This document shows, piece by piece, positions 1 through 8,500 of a stretch of 16,957 bases of DNA. The position numbers and the translations under genes are program-made. The first letter of the stretch is position 1. Every line of letters starts with the position of its first letter. The notes under the pieces were generated by a model. The model worked only from the letters and a program-made list of their open reading frames with translations. It did no database searches and was not told the DNA's origin. Source of the DNA: Clostridium sp. (lineage in GTDB: Bacteria > Bacillota > Clostridia > Clostridiales > Clostridiaceae); assembly GCA_018372555.1 (NCBI GenBank), contig JAHAIU010000045.1, positions 1-16,957 on the forward strand, read 5' to 3'.

Positions 1-42
1 GTATATTGTGAAAAAATTTAAATTTAAGGGGAGAAAGCTTTT

Positions 43-675
43 ATGAGTTTACAAAATGAAATAGTAGAAATGGATACTAAGAAATCAAATCTTTTTAAGA
101 AGTATATTATTAAAAAAGGAAAATGGGGCATTTTAATTTTAGTAGTTATTTTAGCTGCATTAATTGGAGTAAGATCAGTTATTTATTTTGATAATAAGAC
201 TACAAAAATTGGATTTGAAGATATTGGAGAGTTTGCTACACAAGATGCCTATTGCACAGAACTAAGTATTATAGATGATTCAAGAGACTTTTTTGGAGTT
301 TCAATACCTTTTACACAAAGTAAGTATATATATAGTTATGATGTAATTATTAAAGCAGGTTTTAATTTTGGTGAAATTGAATGGAACAAGAATGATAACA
401 TCATTGAAGTTAAGTTGCCAGAGGTAAAAGTATTGAGTAGTGAAATAGATTTAGATTCCTTTAAAGTTTATCATGAGAAAGAAAGTGTCTTTAATAAAAT
501 TACTATGGCAGAAAATAATGAATCTATGAGAGGTTTAAAAGAAAAAGCAGAAGAAGATGCTATTGCAAATGGGTTATTAAAAAATGCTCGAACTAATGCT
601 GAAACAGTCTTAACTGGATTTTTTGCTAAGGAATATGATTTGGACAAGTATGAAATAGTTTTTAAAGATAAATAA
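43..675 (+). CDS. DUF4230 family membrane-anchored protein
   Basis: A 210-residue protein with a basic N-terminus, one strong transmembrane helix at about residues 28-48, and a soluble domain at about 60-205 that would lie outside the membrane. The soluble part looks like DUF4230: a YSYDVIIKAGFNFGEI stretch at 97-112, a hydrophobic IIEVKLPEVKVLSSEID stretch at 120-136, and a C-terminal helix with NARTNAE followed by a short beta strand. The family's function is unknown. The start at 43 is chosen because AAGGGGAG lies nine bases upstream; the next Met (residue 10) has no ribosome binding site. It is followed 15 bases later by a tiny membrane peptide with its own AGGAGG, then a terminator, so the two form a short operon. 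The promoter is probably upstream of the window. I am fairly sure of the family and have no evidence for a role. Confidence 0.8.
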   Translation: MSLQNEIVEMDTKKSNLFKKYIIKKGKWGILILVVILAALIGVRSVIYFDNKTTKIGFEDIGEFATQDAYCTELSIIDDSRDFFGVSIPFTQSKYIYSYDVIIKAGFNFGEIEWNKNDNIIEVKLPEVKVLSSEIDLDSFKVYHEKESVFNKITMAENNESMRGLKEKAEEDAIANGLLKNARTNAETVLTGFFAKEYDLDKYEIVFKDK

Positions 676-690
676 TTAGGAGGAATAATT

Positions 691-774
691 ATGAAAAAGC
701 GTTTAATCTTCTTAGGCATTGGTGTAGGGACTATTATATTTTTGTTTTACTTTATATTATTTCTTACAGCATAA
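691..774 (+). CDS. 27-residue single-helix membrane peptide
   Basis: A short frame starts with MKKR and continues with about 22 uninterrupted hydrophobic or small residues (LIFLGIGVGTIIFLFYFILF), ending in LTA. This is one predicted transmembrane helix with a cytoplasmic basic N-terminus. It has a near-perfect ribosome binding site (AGGAGGAAT, about seven bases before the ATG) and sits 15 bases after the DUF4230 gene and before that operon's terminator. That spacing and the strong Shine-Dalgarno are the reasons to believe it is translated; its small size would hide it from most annotation. No function is recognised. It could partner the upstream membrane protein, but that is only inference from position. 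Confidence 0.6.
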   Translation: MKKRLIFLGIGVGTIIFLFYFILFLTA

Positions 775-822
775 GAATATATACAATAAGCAATTAAATA
801 ATATAATGATATTTAGTTAAAG

Positions 823-874
823 CAGATGATTATAAAGTTAGAATAATTAATACCTTATAATTATCTGTTTTTTT
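823..874 (+). terminator. Rho-independent terminator after the DUF4230 operon
   Basis: The 13-base arm CAGATGATTATAA (823-835) pairs with TTATAATTATCTG (855-867), with one G-T pair, across a 19-base loop. Seven T residues follow directly (868-874). It closes the DUF4230/small peptide unit. Confidence 0.75.
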
Positions 875-931
875 ATTTTATAAGGATAAAGCATAAAGTT
901 AATTTAAATAATCAAATACTTGTAGTAATTA

Positions 932-960
932 TTGATGAGATATGAATAGTTTAATATAAT
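932..960 (+). promoter_or_regulatory. Sigma-A type promoter for the Rpn gene
   Basis: TTGATG (932-937) and a perfect TATAAT (955-960) are separated by 17 bases, just after the upstream terminator and 43 bases before the Rpn start codon. It is the best -35/-10 pair I found in the window, so the nuclease gene is probably transcribed on its own. Confidence 0.6.
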
Positions 961-1003
961 TAAGGTAATAAATTAAACAAAAGATAAACAAGGAAGAAAA
1001 ATA

Positions 1004-1957
1004 ATGAGTGAAAATATAAAAAAGGATATTCATCATATACATGATAAAAGCTATAAGGATTTATATTCAAAAAAGGAAATAGCAGTAGATTTATTTAAGT
1101 CATTAGTTGATAAAGAATGGACTAAGTATTTGATTCCAGAAAACTTAACACTAGTTAATAAATCTTATATAACAGCAGATTATGAAGAGTTAGAATCTGA
1201 TATTGTTTATAAAGCTAATCTTAATAATACTGAGGTATATTTTTATATACTTTTAGAATTTCAATCAACAGTAGATTATAGAATGCCACTTAGATTATTA
1301 TTTTATATGTGTGAAATATTAAGAGAGCACGCAGTTAATGCAAGGCATAAAAAGTATGATAAAAATATAAAAATACCAGCTGTAATTCCTATTGTTTTAT
1401 ATAATGGAGAAGAAAAATGGGTAGTTCCTAAAGAGTTTAGAAAAATGATTTATAATGAAGAGCTTTTTGGAAGTAATATTTTAAATTTTACTTATGATGT
1501 TTTTGATATAAGTAATGATGAGAAGTTTAATAAAGAAAATCTTGTAATAAGTAAAAATGTTACATCTGCAATATTTTTATTAGATCAAAAGGTAGATGCT
1601 TTAGAATTTTTGGAAAGAATAAAAGTTATAGCTTTATATTTTAATTCTCTTTCGGAAAGTGAATTTAAAGCAATTAAGAATTGGATTAAGAATACGGTGG
1701 TTAAAGAATTGGCAGATTCAGCTATAAAGATATTGGAAGCGGATAAAATGGAGGTTGAGCTTATGGTTGCAAGAAATGCTTTTATATTAGAAGAAATGAG
1801 AGATAAAGCAAAAGAAGAAGGTAAATCAGAAGGAATAAAAGAAGGGATAAAAGAAGTAGCCATAAAATTACTTGATATATTAGATGATGAGACTATTTCT
1901 GAAAAGACTGGATTAGATATTGAAAAAGTTAAAGAGTTAAGAAAATTGAATTCGTAA
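1004..1957 (+). CDS. rpn: Rpn family recombination-promoting nuclease / putative transposase (YhgA-like)
   Basis: A 317-residue protein with the Rpn/YhgA-like layout: an N-terminal HDKSYKDLYS-type opening at 13-22, a PD-(D/E)XK-like nuclease core with D66 in ESDIVY and E85-F-Q87 in LLEFQS, then PAVIPIVLYNGEEKW at 125-139, a helical linker, and a charged KEEGKSEGIKEGIKE tail leading to a small C-terminal helical domain (about 285-317). Characterised family members are metal-dependent DNA endonucleases that raise RecA-independent recombination, and some act against phage. Length and motifs are complete, so it looks active. GGAAG at 992-996 serves the start at 1004. The gene is monocistronic with its own promoter, and lies 283 bases ahead of the Wadjet operon. 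The old transposase label for the family is misleading: no insertion-sequence ends are visible here. An internal in-frame start is listed separately. Confidence 0.85.
   Translation: MSENIKKDIHHIHDKSYKDLYSKKEIAVDLFKSLVDKEWTKYLIPENLTLVNKSYITADYEELESDIVYKANLNNTEVYFYILLEFQSTVDYRMPLRLLFYMCEILREHAVNARHKKYDKNIKIPAVIPIVLYNGEEKWVVPKEFRKMIYNEELFGSNILNFTYDVFDISNDEKFNKENLVISKNVTSAIFLLDQKVDALEFLERIKVIALYFNSLSESEFKAIKNWIKNTVVKELADSAIKILEADKMEVELMVARNAFILEEMRDKAKEEGKSEGIKEGIKEVAIKLLDILDDETISEKTGLDIEKVKELRKLNS
1763..1957 (+). CDS. Possible intragenic C-terminal Rpn product (antitoxin-like, 64 residues)
   Basis: Met254 of the Rpn nuclease is preceded by a perfect GGAGGT (1750-1755) with seven bases between it and the ATG. 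That is better than the site in front of the full-length gene. Translation from here would give the last 64 residues: a helix (VARNAFILEEMRDKAKEEG), the lysine/glycine/glutamate repeat, and the terminal helical domain with DETISEKTGLDIEKVKELRKL, but no nuclease core. For several Rpn proteins a short C-terminal form made from an internal start has been reported to block the nuclease, as an intragenic antitoxin. The placement here at the start of the C-terminal region fits that model. What I see is the start signal; that it is used, and acts as antitoxin, is inference. Confidence 0.5.
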   Translation: MVARNAFILEEMRDKAKEEGKSEGIKEGIKEVAIKLLDILDDETISEKTGLDIEKVKELRKLNS

Positions 1958-1984
1958 ATTAGGAAGTATGATAATAAATTATGA

Positions 1985-2007
1985 AAACTCATCATTAAGG
2001 TGAGTTT
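1985..2007 (+). terminator. Probable weak terminator after the Rpn gene
   Basis: AAACTCATC (1985-1993) pairs with GGTGAGTTT (1999-2007), with one G-T pair, around a five-base loop, 28 bases after the Rpn stop codon. The T-rich tail is short (TTTATTAG), so termination may be partial. Confidence 0.4.
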
Positions 2008-2097
2008 ATTAGCCTTTTGGAATGTTTAAATGACTTTATATTAGCAGGTGGTAGTGATATTTTTGGAATGATGAATATAAATAATAAAAGAGATAAA

Positions 2098-2147
2098 AGC
2101 ACATCTGCCAGATTCTACTCTGTAAGCTAGAAAAGGGCAGACGTGCT
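2098..2147. repeat. Long imperfect hairpin in the Rpn-Wadjet spacer
   Basis: AGCACATCTGCC (2098-2109) is the inverted complement of GGCAGACGTGCT (2136-2147) except for one A/C mismatch. Inside it, TTCTA (2113-2117) pairs with TAGAA (2128-2132) across a symmetric three-by-three internal loop. It is clearly richer in G+C than its surroundings. There is no T tail on the plus strand; on the minus strand the arm is followed by TTTTATCTCTTTT, so it could end minus-strand transcripts, though no minus-strand gene is nearby. It could also be a palindromic repeat element, a remnant of a mobile element end, or a structured leader. The remaining 2008-2240 spacer holds no convincing gene. Confidence 0.55.
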
Positions 2148-2155
2148 AAAAGAAG

Positions 2156-2219
2156 AAGTATTATATAATATTTAGAATTTTAATATTATCGTATAAGTAA
2201 TTTTAAAGAAATAATACTT
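2156..2219 (+). promoter_or_regulatory. Candidate control region of the Wadjet operon
   Basis: A perfect 12-base palindrome TATTATATAATA (2159-2170) contains a TATAAT. In addition AAGTATTAT (2156-2164) is repeated in inverted orientation as ATAATACTT (2211-2219), just before the jetD ribosome binding site. No convincing -35 box is visible, so the exact promoter is uncertain. The symmetry could be an operator or chance in AT-rich DNA. Confidence 0.3.
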
Positions 2220-2240
2220 TTAAGTGATTAGAGAGGAATT

Positions 2241-3260
2241 ATGAAGTTAAAGGATAAATTTAATAAAAAAAAGATTACAATAGAAGAAATAGAGAAAGTA
2301 TATAAAGTAAGTACATATAATGATTTATATATTTTAGTATCAAAACTTATAGAAAATAATGAGATAGAAGCAATTAAAAATAGTGGTGGTAATGGTAAGA
2401 AACCAGCATTATATAAAAGATATAGGATAGTTAAGGAAGAAGAGGATAATTCAGTTTATTTAGAAGAACTTGACTATAAAATATTAAGTAAATTTGATAT
2501 TAGTTATTATAAGAAAAATATAAATAAATATAAAGAGCATAGAGAGTATATTTTGGTGTTAAATACATTTATTAAAGAAAATGAAGAATTATTAAAAATA
2601 CCTTTATCTATGAATGAAAGATCCTTTCAAATATGGGGAAGAGAAAAGTTTTTGCAAAAAGAAGAGGGAAAATTAATAATAAAAAATCTTGGATTAAATT
2701 TAAAGTACTTAAATTATTATGACACATCTGAACCATTAGCGTATTATTCAAAATCTAAAAAAACTCCTCAAAATATATTGATATTGGAAAATAAAGATAC
2801 ATATTACACAATGAGAAAATATTTAATAAATTCCCCTAATGCTATTTTAGGTAATGAAATAGATACAGTAATTTATGGAGCAGGAAAAGGAATACTGAAA
2901 GCTTTTAAGGACTATGAGATATCTGTTGAAGATTACTTATCTAGTAAAGAAAATAAGATGTATTATTTTGGAGATCTCGATTATGAGGGGATTATCATAT
3001 ATGAAAATTTTTATAGTAAATTTAAAAATAAATATAATATAAAACCTTTTATAGAAGGGTATAAAAAGATGATTGATAAAGTTGATAATATGAAAAGTTT
3101 ACCTAAAACAAAAGATGGGCAAAATAGGAATATTAATGATTATTTTTTGAAAGAGTTTTCAATGAATTATAGGAAAAAGATTGAAGAAATATTGAAAAGT
3201 GATTTATACATCCCACAAGAGATAATAAATATCATTGATTTACAAATGGAGGAGAAATGA
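2241..3260 (+). CDS. jetD: Wadjet anti-plasmid system protein JetD (TOPRIM nuclease subunit)
   Basis: A 339-residue protein with a winged-helix-like N-terminus (about 1-65), a helical middle, and a C-terminal TOPRIM domain of the JetD/DUF2220 type. Visible signatures are ILENKDTYYTM at 181-191 (the ENK motif), the glycine turn IYGAGKG at 211-217, YFGDLDYEG at 242-250 with the metal-binding acids D245 and D247, and the closing LYIPQEIINI at 322-331. In Wadjet, JetD is the endonuclease that cuts small circular DNA once JetABC has extruded it. All these residues are present, so the subunit looks active. AGAGGA at 2232-2237 supports the start. Its last four bases (ATGA) overlap the start of jetA, so the two are probably translationally coupled. 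Finding jetD first rather than last is a clue to Wadjet subtype. Confidence 0.88.
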   Translation: MKLKDKFNKKKITIEEIEKVYKVSTYNDLYILVSKLIENNEIEAIKNSGGNGKKPALYKRYRIVKEEEDNSVYLEELDYKILSKFDISYYKKNINKYKEHREYILVLNTFIKENEELLKIPLSMNERSFQIWGREKFLQKEEGKLIIKNLGLNLKYLNYYDTSEPLAYYSKSKKTPQNILILENKDTYYTMRKYLINSPNAILGNEIDTVIYGAGKGILKAFKDYEISVEDYLSSKENKMYYFGDLDYEGIIIYENFYSKFKNKYNIKPFIEGYKKMIDKVDNMKSLPKTKDGQNRNINDYFLKEFSMNYRKKIEEILKSDLYIPQEIINIIDLQMEEK

Positions 3261-4882
3261 AACTAGATTTTTTAAATCAACATCATATTAGAATGAAAAA
3301 AATAGGAGCATATTCTTTATTATTCAGAAATAGTATTTCTAAAAGAACTTGGGATAAATATGGTTTTATAGAAGGATATGAGCAAGATAATTTAGTGTTT
3401 TCAGTATTATTATATATAATGGAACAATCTTTAAAAGAAGAAATTTGTACAATAGATGATATTGGAGAATTTATTGATGAAATAAACTCAATATATTATA
3501 AGAAAAGTATTTCTTATGAAGAATGTAAAGAACTTGCAGAGTTTATTGTTAATGTAATTTTTTGTGATGAAGGAAAAGCTATGTATTTTAAAGCTTTAAA
3601 TTATAAAAAAGCAGAATATGAAGATATAAATATAAGTTTTTTAAAAAATTCTATAGAGTATATAGAAGGGGTAAGACGTGTGTCTTATTCTTTAACAGAT
3701 GAAGGTTATGAATTGATTTTATCAACATTAGAAGTAGAAGAAAGTCTAAAATTAACTATTCAAGAAATAATATTTAAGCTTCATTTAGATAAGGCTTCTT
3801 ATGATAAAGCTTTAGATGATATTAAAAATATATTTAATGACATGCGAAGAAGAGTTCAAAAGATGGAAAATGACATAAGAAGAATTAAGGAATCTCCATT
3901 GACTTATTCTGTAGATGAGTATAAATCAATGATGGAAGGAAATATAGAAATTTTAAATGATAATAAAAAGAAGTTTTTAGCACATAAATTAGCAATTGAA
4001 GAAAAAATTCAAGTGTTTGAAGAGAAAGATATTCATATTAAGGATTTAAATGAGGAAGAAATGGAAAGTTTAATGAATTTGAGAATTATAAATGAATATC
4101 TTGGAAGAACCATAGATGAGGAGCAAAGAATATTAAAAAGTCATTTTGATTTAAAAAGAATTTATGGTGAAGAACTTGAAAATATATCCAAAATGGCTCT
4201 TATTGAAAGATTCGATATAAAAAAAGAAGTATTTAATAAAATATTAGAAAATCCAAATAAATTAGATAATATTCATTTGTTATTTTCATCACTTTTTACT
4301 AGAAATCCGGATAAAAATTATAACTTAAATAAAGCATTTAACTTTCAACAGCCAGTAAGAGCTAAGGAGAATGAAGATGATGAAGAGATTTTATCCTTTA
4401 ATGAGGAAGATATAATAGAAGCAGAAAATAAGAAAAAGCTAGAGCGTATCGAAAAATGTAACAAGATAATTGAATTAATATTAGAATTTGCATGTGAGAA
4501 AGAGAAAATTACTTTAAGTGAAATTAATAATAAGATTAATGAAAGCGAAGTCGTGAAAGATGTACTTATACCAACTGTAAAGATTTTTAGAGAAGTTATT
4601 ATTGAAATGCTAAAAGTTAGAGATATAAATATTAAGGAGCTACAAGAAGAAAGAAAAACTTCAATTGATAATAATGAAATAGAGTTTCAACTTAATAAAA
4701 GCATATTAGAGATTATTGATAGAAATGATTTATTATCAAATATATTAGAAATTAGAATAAATAAAGTAGAGTTTGGAGAAGATATTAAGCTTGAACATGT
4801 AAAAGATGAAAATGGAGATTATAAAAATTTTATTTGTTCTGATATAGTTTTTGAAGTTTATAAGAAAAGAGGGTTTATATAA
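3257..4882 (+). CDS. jetA: Wadjet anti-plasmid system protein JetA (kleisin-like subunit)
   Basis: A 541-residue protein expected to be the kleisin-like bridge of the JetABC SMC complex. Visible parts are a helical N-terminal region; a winged-helix-like segment ending in RRVSYSLTDEGYELIL (140-155); a long charged helical section at about 160-310 that is probably coiled coil; a strongly acidic low-complexity linker at about 371-392 typical of a flexible kleisin middle; and a C-terminal helical/winged domain ending in a beta strand (NFICSDIVFEVYKKRG). It resembles the JetA family of clostridial Wadjet operons (I believe DUF5716; recalled, not searched). GGAGGAG at 3248-3254, inside jetD, serves the start. 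It abuts jetB with no spacer. The family call rests as much on operon position between TOPRIM, KITE-like and SMC-like genes as on sequence. Confidence 0.8.
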   Translation: MKLDFLNQHHIRMKKIGAYSLLFRNSISKRTWDKYGFIEGYEQDNLVFSVLLYIMEQSLKEEICTIDDIGEFIDEINSIYYKKSISYEECKELAEFIVNVIFCDEGKAMYFKALNYKKAEYEDINISFLKNSIEYIEGVRRVSYSLTDEGYELILSTLEVEESLKLTIQEIIFKLHLDKASYDKALDDIKNIFNDMRRRVQKMENDIRRIKESPLTYSVDEYKSMMEGNIEILNDNKKKFLAHKLAIEEKIQVFEEKDIHIKDLNEEEMESLMNLRIINEYLGRTIDEEQRILKSHFDLKRIYGEELENISKMALIERFDIKKEVFNKILENPNKLDNIHLLFSSLFTRNPDKNYNLNKAFNFQQPVRAKENEDDEEILSFNEEDIIEAENKKKLERIEKCNKIIELILEFACEKEKITLSEINNKINESEVVKDVLIPTVKIFREVIIEMLKVRDINIKELQEERKTSIDNNEIEFQLNKSILEIIDRNDLLSNILEIRINKVEFGEDIKLEHVKDENGDYKNFICSDIVFEVYKKRGFI

Positions 4883-5596
4883 ATGGATTATTTAATAGAA
4901 GAAATAAAGTTAAGTAATAAAATATTATATTATTTATTAAAAAATAAAGAATTAAAAGAAAATGAAAAAGAACTATATAAAGCTTATTCTGAAAATGAAA
5001 ATATAGCAGACCTTGTAAAAGTAGCGGGAGAAGAAGTAGAGTGTGAAGTTAAGAAGTTTGGAGCTACTATATATTTAATTCCTAAAGAAGATAATGATTT
5101 TTTAGGTTATTCTAAAGGGGAATTAAAGAAAGAACTTTGTAAATCAGGAGCTAATGATAAAGATTATTATTTATCACAATTTATTATTTTAACATTAATA
5201 GTTTTATTTTATGGTTCAACAGGGTTTAGCAGTAAGTGTAGAGATTTTATTAAGGTTGGAGAGTTTTTAAACATTATAACTGATAAGTTAAGAGAAGGTG
5301 TTGAAAGATTTAGTGAAGTTGATGAAGAGAAAAATGGTATAGCTTATACTAATATATTAGAAAGATTTGAAGCTTTAAAAGCTAGTGATAAAAAAAGTAC
5401 ATCTAAAACAACCAAAGAAGGTTTTGTACATACTATACTAAGCTTTTTAGACAAACAAGGATTAATTTATTATATTCAAAATGATGATATGGTAAAAACA
5501 ACTCAAAAATTAGATGATTTTATGGATTGGCATTTATTAAATAAAAATAATTATAATAGAGTTCTTAGAGCATTAGGAGAGGAAGTATATGAGTAA
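4883..5596 (+). CDS. jetB: Wadjet anti-plasmid system protein JetB (KITE-like subunit)
   Basis: A 237-residue protein expected to be the KITE-type tandem winged-helix dimer that binds JetA in the complex. The N-terminal half (about 1-125) is helical with a hydrophobic core helix at 98-111 (LSQFIILTLIVLFYG); it is too polar around it to be a membrane segment and is better read as a buried helix. A second winged-helix-like unit lies at about 176-215 (TKEGFVHTILSFLDKQGLIYYIQNDD would end in its wing). Clostridial examples are, as I recall, called DUF6063. The ATG follows the jetA stop codon directly, with AGAGGG upstream, and its end overlaps jetC by eight bases. That tight packing suggests fixed subunit ratios. 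The call leans on operon context; the sequence itself is poorly conserved. Confidence 0.75.
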   Translation: MDYLIEEIKLSNKILYYLLKNKELKENEKELYKAYSENENIADLVKVAGEEVECEVKKFGATIYLIPKEDNDFLGYSKGELKKELCKSGANDKDYYLSQFIILTLIVLFYGSTGFSSKCRDFIKVGEFLNIITDKLREGVERFSEVDEEKNGIAYTNILERFEALKASDKKSTSKTTKEGFVHTILSFLDKQGLIYYIQNDDMVKTTQKLDDFMDWHLLNKNNYNRVLRALGEEVYE

Positions 5597-8500
5597 TATA
5601 AATAATATTAGAATTGTAAATTTAAATTACAATAATAATACTATGAAAATAGATGATGAAACATTTTATTTTGATGGTGATAATACTATGCTCAATTTAA
5701 GAAATGGTGGAGGAAAATCAGTTTTAGTTCAAATGATGATGGCACCATTTGTTAATAGAAGACATAGAGATTTAGGGGATAGACCTTTTGAAAGTTACTT
5801 TACTAGTAAAACTCCTACATACATATTAGTTGAATGGAATTTAGAAGATAATGCAGGTTATTTATTAACAGGAATGATGGTTAGAAAAAAAGAGTCATCA
5901 TCAGATGAAAATTCAAAGGATAAGTTAGATATAATTAATTTTATTTATGAATATAAGAATAAAAATGAATATGATATAAAGAGAATTCCGGTAATAGAAG
6001 AGGATGGTCAACACAGAAGAATAAAGAGTTTTGCTAATTCAAAAAAGCTATTTGAAGATTTAAAGAAAGATAATAATTATAATTTCAATTATTATGATAT
6101 GAATAATTACACTACATCAAAGGCATATTTTAATAAACTACAGGAATATGGAATTGATAATAAAGAGTGGGAAAATATTATTAGGAAAATTAATTTAAAG
6201 GAATCTGGATTATCTGAATTATTTAAGGAAGCTAAAAATTCAGAAGGACTAATAAAAAATTGGTTTTTACCAACTATAGAAAAGAAGTTAAGTAGAGATG
6301 AAGATAGAATAAAAAATTATAAGGAAATAATAACGAGATATATTATTCAATATAAAACTAATAAAAGTAATATAGATAGAAGAAACAAAATAGAGTTATT
6401 TAATGAAAAATCTATAGAAATTTTAGAAATAGCTAATAATTTTAAAGAAATGATTTTAATTAAGGAAAGTCATGAAAATAAGATAGCTAATTCAAAAAAA
6501 TACTTTTATGATGAGATTTTATCTAAGAAAAATATTTTAAAGGATATTGAAGTTTTAATAGAAAATGTACTTAATGAAAAAAGAGAAATTAAGTATGAAG
6601 AACTATCTATGAAAATATATAATTTTTTAGATGAGTTAGATGTTATTAATGAAAAAATTAATAGTGATAATAGAGAAAAAGAAAAGATTGAAGAAAAAGT
6701 AGATTTATTAAATAGGGAAAGAAATATATTAAGATGTGCAGAAATTTACAAAGACTATAGAAATACATCTAAAGAGCTATTAGAAGTAGAAAATAAAATA
6801 AAAGTTATAAAAGAAGAGCAAGGAGATAAAGAACCTAGAATAAATGATTTAGGATTTTCTATTTTTAATTTATTAAATTTAGAGGTAAATAAATTAGAAG
6901 AAGAGTTATCTGTACTAAAAGAGGAAAAATATACTTTAGATAATAAACAAATAAATTTAAATGCGTCAATAAAAAGTAATAGAAGTTTTCAAAATAATTT
7001 AAATAAGAATACTGGTTCATTAAAGGAAAAGTTAAATAGTTATAATAAAACTGAAGAAAAATTTAATAAAAGATATGAAGAAAGTTTATCAAGAAATATT
7101 ACGGGCTATTATAATAATGAGGATTTAATATTATTATCTAGAGAAATTATTGATTCTATAGATTTACTTAATAAGAAAAAAGTTGATGAAGAAAAGAAAA
7201 ATTCAGATTTAAATGAAGAAGTTAAATCAAAAAGATCATTAAAGGATATTAAAAGTAATCAAATAAGTAAGTTAGAATTGGAATTAGATTATAAAAATAA
7301 AAAGTTAATAGAGTATGATAATGAACTTGAAAAAAGAAAAGATATATTAAAGTACTTAAGTGAAGATGAAAGTATAATTTTTAATGAAGATATAATTATT
7401 GAGAAATTAGAGAAAAAAATTCAAATATTAAATAATGATATAAGAGAATTTAATAAGATTTATGATAAACAAAATAAAGAACTAAATATGCTAAAAGCAG
7501 GTAAAGTTTTAGAGATACCAAAAGAACTTGAAATAGAATTAAATAAAAGAGATATAGATATTGTTTATGGAATGAAATGGCTAAAGAATAATGGGTATTC
7601 AAAAGAAAAAAATGAAGCTATTGTAAAAGAAAATCCATTTATTCCTTATTCATTAATTATGGATAGAAACAAAATAGAGATATTAAAAAAAGAAAGGCTT
7701 GAAGCTTTTACATCAACTCCTATTGCAGTTATTGATAGAGAAAAATTAGAGGAAGGTTTAAATAATAATAATTATAGTATTATAGAGTTTAATGGAGTTA
7801 ATTTTTATATTTCCTTTAATAATAAGCTTTTAGATGAAAAAGAATTAGAAAAATTAATAAAAGAATATGAGGAAGGTATAGCGGGATTAAGTAAAAAAAT
7901 ATCAGAAAAAGAGTATGCAAATGAACTATATGTTAACAAAAAAGCTTCTATAAAAGAATCATCTTTAAGTAAAAAAGTATATAACCAATTAATATCAGAA
8001 ATAGCTGATATTAATGAAAAGATTCTAACAAATAAAAAGGATATAATATCACTAAATAATAAATTAGGTGAATTAGAAAATGAAATTAAAAAGAGTTTAG
8101 AAATAATAGATAACTTAAAGCATCAAATAATAAAATTTAATAATAAAAATGATGACTATCTTGAACTATGTAAAGAATATGATGACTATAAAAAGAATAA
8201 GAAAGCTTATGATGAAAATGAAGAAAAGTTAAAAATAGTTATAGAATCAATTAAAAATGAAGAAATATTATTAGAGGAAACTTTAAAAGAATTAAAGAGG
8301 AAAGAGGAGTCTATTAGAAATTGCAATGATTCATTAAATAAAGTTAAACTTGATATTAAAAAATATTCTTCTTATGAAAATGGAAATATTATAAAAAAAG
8401 ATTTGGAAGATTTAAAATCTGAATATGATGCTTTAGTATCAGAAATAAAGAATTCTTATGAAGAATTAATAGAAAAACAAAAAAAAATTAATGAAAAATA

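Noticed and set aside
1004..1957. Rpn gene as part of an insertion sequence
   Set aside because: The family is sometimes named transposase, but I see no terminal inverted repeats or target-site duplication around it.
1585..1995. Minus-strand open frame across the end of the Rpn gene
   Set aside because: Its Ser/Phe/Ile-rich product is the antisense of a Lys/Glu-rich coding region. There is no credible start site, and the plus-strand protein is clearly the real one.
1999..2130. Open stretch reading FILAGGSDIFGMMN after the Rpn gene
   Set aside because: It has no ribosome binding site or proper start, is only about 43 codons long and ends inside the GC-rich hairpin. It could be a gene remnant, but I match it to no family.
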